The notes under the pieces: model-generated | What the model saw: the letters and a program-made list of their open reading frames with translations, nothing else | What the model was told of the DNA's origin: nothing | Databases searched by the model: none | Assembly: GCA_017591395.1 (NCBI GenBank) | Contig: WEDG01003484.1 | Location: 79,280 to 143,279, forward strand | Length of the DNA stretch: 64,000 nt | Reading direction: 5' to 3' | From: Schistocephalus solidus | Lineage: Eukaryota > Platyhelminthes > Cestoda > Diphyllobothriidea > Diphyllobothriidae | Translations under genes and position numbers: made by a program | Part shown: piece by piece, positions 59,276 through 64,000 of the stretch | How the letters are laid out: each line of letters begins with the position of its first letter | Position numbering within the stretch: position 1 is the first letter of the stretch

Positions 59276-60010
59276 TTAAGTAGTCACATAGTCTTCGTGG
59301 TACTGTAACATATGTATGTCAAGCCGATGTTTGAATGTATACACAGACTGGGACATAACAATCGCCTCAGGTAGGTTATTCCACGGTTCCACGACACGGT
59401 TGGTGAAAAAATACTTCCTCACATCCAATCTTACTTGGGGGCACACTTAGTTTGAATGGATGACCTCGGAGATTTTTTTCGTAGTGGCAAGTTGGAAAAA
59501 AAAGTCATCACATAGGAGGGCGCAATCCATGCCACGCACGATGCGGAAGGTTTGTATCAAGTCTCCGCGCAACTGCCTATAACTCAGAGGATAGAGCTTA
59601 AGGTTATTTAGACGAATCTCATATGGCAGTTCAGATTGACCTCTTACTAATTTTGTGGCTCGCCGCTGCACCCTTTCGAGCATGTTGTAGTCCTGTTGCG
59701 TCCACGGTCGCCAGGCTTGGATCGCATATTCAAGATGTGGCCTTACAAACGTACCAAAGACTTTAGAAAAGCAGTCTTCATCGAAAACTTTAAATCCCCG
59801 CTTGATAGCGTACAGTATTGAATTGGCGGATTTAGCTGCCTTGGAACATTGCGTAGAAGGCTTCAGGTTGTCTTTCATCCAAACTCCAAGATCCTTCTGT
59901 GTGTGTGCTTCTCGGAGTGGCAAACCGTTCAAATAGTAGGGTCGCATATCAGTGACCTGATTTCGATTTCCCAGGCGTAGCAGGGTGCATTTGTTTGAGT
60001 TGAAGGACAA
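59276..60010 (-). pseudogene. Thumb/C-terminal region of CR1/L2-like RT
   Basis: The frame 60010-59447 reads FNSNKCTLLRLGNRNQ, QKDLGVWMKDNLKPSTQCSK, FGTFVRPHLEYAIQAWRPWT, LERVQRRATKLVRG and QLRGDLIQTFRIVRG. After one more shift near 59450 it continues RLDVRKYFFTNRVVEPWNNL and ends at TAA 59276-59278. These blocks are the standard post-catalytic region of jockey/CR1-type reverse transcriptases. Confidence 0.85.
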
Positions 60011-60070
60011 AGAGCCATTTGTGGGACCACTCGTCCAATCGACGAAGATTTTTCTTGGAAATTGTCTGCA

Positions 60071-60832
60071 TCAGCAGCATTGTGGATAACTTTCCAGATT
60101 TTTTATATCGTCCGCAAACATAGCAAAGTTACAGTCCAATTCCTGTACACAATCATTAATGAACAAGAGAAATAGGATCGGTCCGAGCACTGAACCTTGT
60201 GGGACTCCACTCTCGATGACTGTGCGCTTTGATCGCGATCCGCCTACACAGACCACTTGGGAACGACCGACGAGAAAATTCTTGATCCACGTAAGAAGTT
60301 TGCCGCCAATACCGAACATTCTCAACTTGTGAAGGAGACGCTGGTGTGGAACACTATCGAAGGCCTTCTGGAAATCAATGTAGGCCACGTGCACAGTGTC
60401 TTTTTGCATCGAGTGCTTTTTGTCCAGCTTTGCATCGTATAAAAGTAAGTTCGTAACACACGATCTTCCCCTACGAAAAGCCGTATTGTGCAGTCGATAA
60501 GAGGTTACGGGTTTCTAAATAAATCATCAATTCCTTTTTTTGACAACCTTCTCCATAACCTTGCAACAGATTGAGGTCAGGCTGACAGGCCTGTAATTTG
60601 TAGCAAATGCACGACTACCACTTTTGTGAAGCGGTGCGATGTGGGCTGTTTTCCAGTCGGTAGGAAGAATTCCCGTATCGAACGATTTCTGGCACAGCAA
60701 CGATAGCGGTTTCGCCAGCTCTCGAGCAAGTTCGAGGAGTAGCTTTGCTGGAATCTCGTCGGGGCCAGGAGATTTGCATGCCTTCAGACTTTTTAGTTCT
60801 TCAAATACCGCAAATGCATCTTTTCCCAACAT
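60071..60832 (-). pseudogene. Reverse transcriptase core of CR1/L2-like element
   Basis: Open piece 60832-60527: ACKSPGPDEIPAKLLLELA, LSLLCQKSFDTGILPTDWK, ATNYRPVSLTSICCKVMEKV. After two one-base shifts near 60533 and 60475 it continues YGFRRGRSC-type sequence into the piece 60409-60071: VAYIDFQKAFDSVPHQRL (motif A), ESGVPQGSVLGPILFLLFIN (motif B) and CNFAMFADDIK (motif C). All catalytic aspartates are visible. The frame shifts again just after FADD at an A run. Function would be target-primed reverse transcription. Confidence 0.85.
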
Positions 60833-60919
60833 TTCATACGCATTTTCCTTTGCTGTGAGGGTGTGAGAGATAGCGTGGACCTGATTTTGTGCTAAGATTT
60901 TTCAGTTAGGTTTGCTCAT

Positions 60920-61640
60920 TTTATTTTTATTTTATTTATTTATTGCCAGTTTACAGGCAAGGTCAAAAAATATATATATACATAAGAGGGTCAAGCTGAC
61001 AGTGAAAAAAATACTCCTGATCGTTGTTTCAGGTATTATCAGGAGAAAAAACTGCAGCTTATTGATTAATTAAAGTTCTCGACAGGGACGCGTTAACAAA
61101 GGTGCCCGGTGAAGAACCTCTCCATTTAGTGTTACGGATCCGGTATTCTGCACCAGCAGGTATGTCGGCGAGCGGCTGTTCGCTGTCAACTGAGAAATAA
61201 GCCGATTGAGGTCTGCAGAGCCATTAGTATTACCCTCAGCATGAAGACCGGCACAGGATTCAGAGTCTGTGAACGCCATCAGAACCGAAGAGAGCTTCAA
61301 AAGAGTCAGCACCCAAAAGTTTTGGAAGGTATCCTGAATGTAGAAAACTAGTGACAGATCGCGTAAACAAGGGATAGCTTTGCTGAATTTTGATACTTCT
61401 AGATAGTTTATTCCAGATTGCTATAGCGTTTACCGAAACAAACTGTCGGTATCTTACTGTGCGTGCCAAAGGAAGAAACAAAAATGCATCTCGATGACTG
61501 GTGCGCCGAGAGTGGTCGAGGTGCCTCAGAGATGTAAGGGGGTTAAATGTACGACTGTTTAGTAGTTTAAACAGTAAAAATAGTCCCTTCTGTTATCTGC
61601 GAAGTCACAGCGGGTCAAGGCTTGTAAGCTCACAGCGTTG
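60920..61640 (-). pseudogene. 3' end of another non-LTR element, copy 1
   Basis: On the minus strand a frame (61481-61260) reads PLARTVRYRQFVSVNAIAIW and NKLSRSIKIQQSYPLFTRSV, the C-terminal end of a jockey/CR1-type RT, preceded by HLDHSRRTSHRDAFLFL. A noncoding tail follows to about 60940 and ends in a stem-loop (ttgcc / ggcaa) plus an AATAAATAAATAAA-type tail. The 3' 400 bp recurs at 63578-64000 in the same orientation. Most of the element is missing upstream. Confidence 0.7.
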
Positions 61641-61696
61641 GTGGTAGGACAGGTTTCAGTGTTCTGAATAGAAAACTCTTTTTGTAAAGAAGTGCT

Positions 61697-61925
61697 GGAC
61701 TGATTTGAGAGATGGTCCCCAAATTATTTTTTTTCCTTACTCGCTCTGTACGTTTGGCTTTACCCATCACAATCTTGATTGGAGATCGGGCAATCCCTCT
61801 TGTACATAACCACAAATGCATCTTTTCCCAACATTTCATATGCATTTTCCTTTGCTGTAAGGGTGTGAGAGATAGCGTGGACCTGATTTTGTGCTAAGAT
61901 TTTTCAGTTAGTTTTGCTTATGTAT
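61697..61925 (-). mobile_element. Rearranged CR1/L2-like derivative
   Basis: 61697-61810 matches 59013-59117 (outside the element's 3' tail) and 61811-61925 matches 60813-60918 (inside the RT, coding QVHAISHTLTAKENAY and MLGKDAF). The intervening 1.7 kb present in the first copy is absent. The junction falls exactly where the first copy's pentamer tail begins. Confidence 0.75.
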
Positions 61926-61979
61926 ATTGTATATGTTTATTTTGAAGCTATATTTAGAAAGCTATATTTTGAAGATATA

Positions 61980-63015
61980 TTTAGAAAGCTTTAGGATTTC
62001 GTAGTCCCCTTACTGACTTTATTAGATCATACGTAAATGATCGAAAGCAAAACGTTTTAGTAGGGTCCTCATACTCAATTGCTTCCCCGATTGTTAGTGG
62101 TGTCCTTCAAGGTACCGTATTAGTTTCTTTGTTGTTTTTACTGTATATAAATGATATTTCATCGAAAGTTAAACATTCTAAATCTTTTATTTATGCTGAT
62201 GACCTCAAATGCGTGTATTCCTTCTCTAAATCTACGACTGAATGGTGCCTTGAACAAATTCATTCAGACGTAGACCCTCTTTCGGCCTGGAGCTCCACAT
62301 GGCTAATGGATTTCTCACCTACTAAGTGTCGCTTCATGAGTTTTGGGCCTGTAAGGCTGGCGCAACCTCTTATTTTTGAAGGTTGCCCTATTATTGAATG
62401 TTCCTCCATCAAGGACTTGGGCTTAAGCTACACCAATAAATTAGATCATTCGCCTCATGCCGATAGAATTACAGCCAAAGCTGCTCAGATATGCGGCTTT
62501 ATTTCTTAAAATTTATACCTTCCTGAAATTAAATTAAGACTTTATCGTATGTTTGTACTTCCCATTCTTGAATTGTACTGTCCTTTCTTAGGTTTAATGA
62601 ACGAATCTAGCCGTTCAAAAATTGAAAATGTCTAAAGACATTTGACAAAAATCTCCTATTTACGACTCTTTCAACTACATCCTACTCAACAAGATGCCAG
62701 CAAATTAAGCTTAAATTTCTTTGGGGCAGGAGACTTGAGGCAGGCTTTTGTCTCCTTTTCCAACTAAATAGTATTTCAACTCTCCCCAAGCTTTCTGTCA
62801 TAACCCCCGTTAGTCTTCCTTATAACCTTAGAAATTCTGCACTCATTTTACCTCCCCTGCATCCCCCACGTGTAAACGCTCTCTCTTCTTTGCTTCTAGG
62901 TATATTTTTCTTTGGAATAACGTGCCAATTGAAATTAGGTCGTTAAAAAGTCTATCTGTATTCAAGCGAAGACTGCACATTTATCTTAACACTGATTCTA
63001 TTAACCTTTTATTTT
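61980..63015 (+). pseudogene. Plus-strand non-LTR reverse transcriptase relic
   Basis: From about 61990 the plus strand reads DFIRSYVNDRKQNVLVG, SPIVSGVLQGTVLVSLLFLL (motif B), then the 62129-62509 frame with YINDISSKVKHSKSFIYADD (motif C), LSAWSSTWLMDFSPTKCRFM and IKDLGLSYTNKLDHS. After further shifts come RLYRMFVLPILELYCP, NLRNSALILPPLHPP and WNNVPIEIRSLKSLSVFK near 62905-62990. It is a degenerate jockey/CR1-type RT in the opposite orientation to its neighbours, lacking motif A and everything upstream. A run of small indels and stops makes it non-functional. Confidence 0.75.
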
Positions 63016-63019
63016 CCTC

Positions 63020-63577
63020 CTCTTTTCCCAGTAGCTTTCCCCATGACACGGAGAAAGGACCATCAGGAATTTAAGTAACCCTCTTGAAACTATATTTTCA
63101 CTACCTCGGGTCGCCCATGAACTATGATGTCTCCTTATATCACCAGTCATCCAAACGATGACGTCATTCGGACGTACACATTCGGTGGTCCACAGTCTAA
63201 ATTGCTACCGTTTCTTTGGATACTAACCATCATCAGAATTCAATTCTGGATCTTAAGATGCTGAGGACTTAAGTTCATTGACGAATTTTCGTGAGATTTG
63301 TTTCATACGCTACTACCGTACTACCTTACTCTACCACCTGACAATTTTTTCCTTAGCCGTTTTTTTCTCCTACCTTCTATTAAAAAAATGAAAGTTTATT
63401 GAACTCTGCCTCCATTTTTATGGTAGGAGTTTTTGTTTCACTGCCTATTTTTTCTTGTTCAGTTTTAATTTTAAAACATCGCTAACTGTTGACATAGCAG
63501 GACAAGTTATATATTTGTACATTTTATCTGCACACATTGCTTGGTTGCATCAAGTAGTCACAGCAGTGATATGCATA
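63020..63577. other. No gene recognised
   Basis: AT-rich sequence between two element remnants. Confidence 0.5.
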
Positions 63578-64000
63578 TTTATTTATTTATTTATTGCCAG
63601 TTTACAGGCAAGGTCAAAAAGGATATATACAGTAGCGGGTCAAGCTGACAGTGACAAAAAACTCCTGCTCGTTCTTTAAAGTATTTTCAGGAGAAAAAAC
63701 TGCAGCTTGTTGAACATATTAAAGTTTAGGACAGGGAAGTGTTGACACAGGTGTACGGTGTAGTACTTCTCCTTTCGGTGTTGTGGATCTGGCCATCTGT
63801 ACTAGCAGCAATTATGCCGGCGAGCGGCTGCTAACTGTAGACTGAAGAATTATCCGATTACGGACTACAGAGCGAGCAATATTGCCTTCAGCATGAAGTT
63901 CGGCATAGGATTCAGAGTCCGTGGACGCCATCAGAACGGAAGAGAGCTTCCAGAGAATCAGCACCCAAAATTCGTGCAACCAATCGTTAAAGCTAAGCAG
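63578..64000 (-). mobile_element. 3' end of non-LTR element, copy 2
   Basis: Direct repeat of 60925-61325: 'tttattgccagtttacaggc', 'gggtcaagctgacagtga', 'aggagaaaaaactgcagctt', 'ggattcagagtc' and 'gaagagagcttcc' all recur in order. It ends in the same ttgcc/ggcaa stem-loop and AATAAATA-type tail. The copy runs off the window end. Confidence 0.8.

Larger units (their letters stand above)
59118..60918 (-). mobile_element. CR1/L2-like non-LTR retrotransposon, 5'-truncated
   Basis: On the minus strand the RT begins within AQNQVHAISHTLTAKENAY near 60900 and ends at a stop at 59276. A noncoding 3' end follows with an AAATAGG...CCTATTT stem and finishes in a short tandem of TGAAC at 59118-59137. 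Ending in a simple repeat instead of poly(A) is usual for the CR1/L2 group. The endonuclease half is missing. Most frame breaks fall in homopolymer runs (A run near 60533, T run near 60475, A run near 60098). Confidence 0.8.

Overview
This window is animal genomic DNA, most likely from a flatworm and plausibly a diphyllobothriid tapeworm. That placement is an inference from the repeat content: several Penelope-like elements with GIY-YIG endonucleases, RTE-, CR1/L2- and jockey-like non-LTR reverse transcriptases, and tRNA-headed short elements that carry a hammerhead-like ribozyme, as schistosome Sm-alpha does. There are no bacterial operons, ribosomal RNA genes or CRISPR arrays. Host coding content is sparse, and only one host gene is recognised with confidence: a two-exon CRIPT gene on the minus strand at 53889-54238.

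Layout. 1-5.8 kb is a nearly complete non-LTR retrotransposon: APE endonuclease, reverse transcriptase, then C2H2 zinc fingers, followed by a 3' region of tandem, hairpin-bearing repeats. It is interrupted by single-base frameshifts and one nonsense codon. 7.9-13.7 kb holds one family of tRNA-derived SINE (four copies, two head to head) and an inverted, tail-to-tail pair of Penelope-like GIY-YIG fragments. 13.7-22 kb is largely unannotatable, with a degenerate telomere-like tract near 19 kb. 22.0-22.9 kb and 41.3-42.1 kb are two clusters of a second tRNA-headed repeat of about 300 bp arranged in tandem. 23-34.4 kb carries five more Penelope-like fragments from three lineages, including the best copy (30457-32540, minus), plus a 105-nt foldback and a large AGT microsatellite. 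34.4-53.8 kb is mostly noncoding, with microsatellites, scattered repeat fragments, a tandem pair of inverted-repeat-ended units at 46.3 kb and an unrecognised coding-like stretch at 46.6-47.2 kb. After CRIPT, 55.5-64 kb is again retrotransposon-rich: an RTE-like relic, a CR1/L2-like element with a pentamer tail, two copies of another element's 3' end, a rearranged derivative and a plus-strand RT relic.

How the parts relate. The autonomous elements (non-LTR and Penelope-like) supply reverse transcriptase and endonuclease; the tRNA-headed repeats code for nothing and would depend on such machinery. The most interesting system is the roughly 300-bp tandem unit joining a pol III-type tRNA head (A and B boxes) to a hammerhead-like fold. 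Transcripts of such tandem units could in principle self-cleave into unit-length RNAs. All structural statements come from reading the sequence by eye; no alignment, folding or database search was run.
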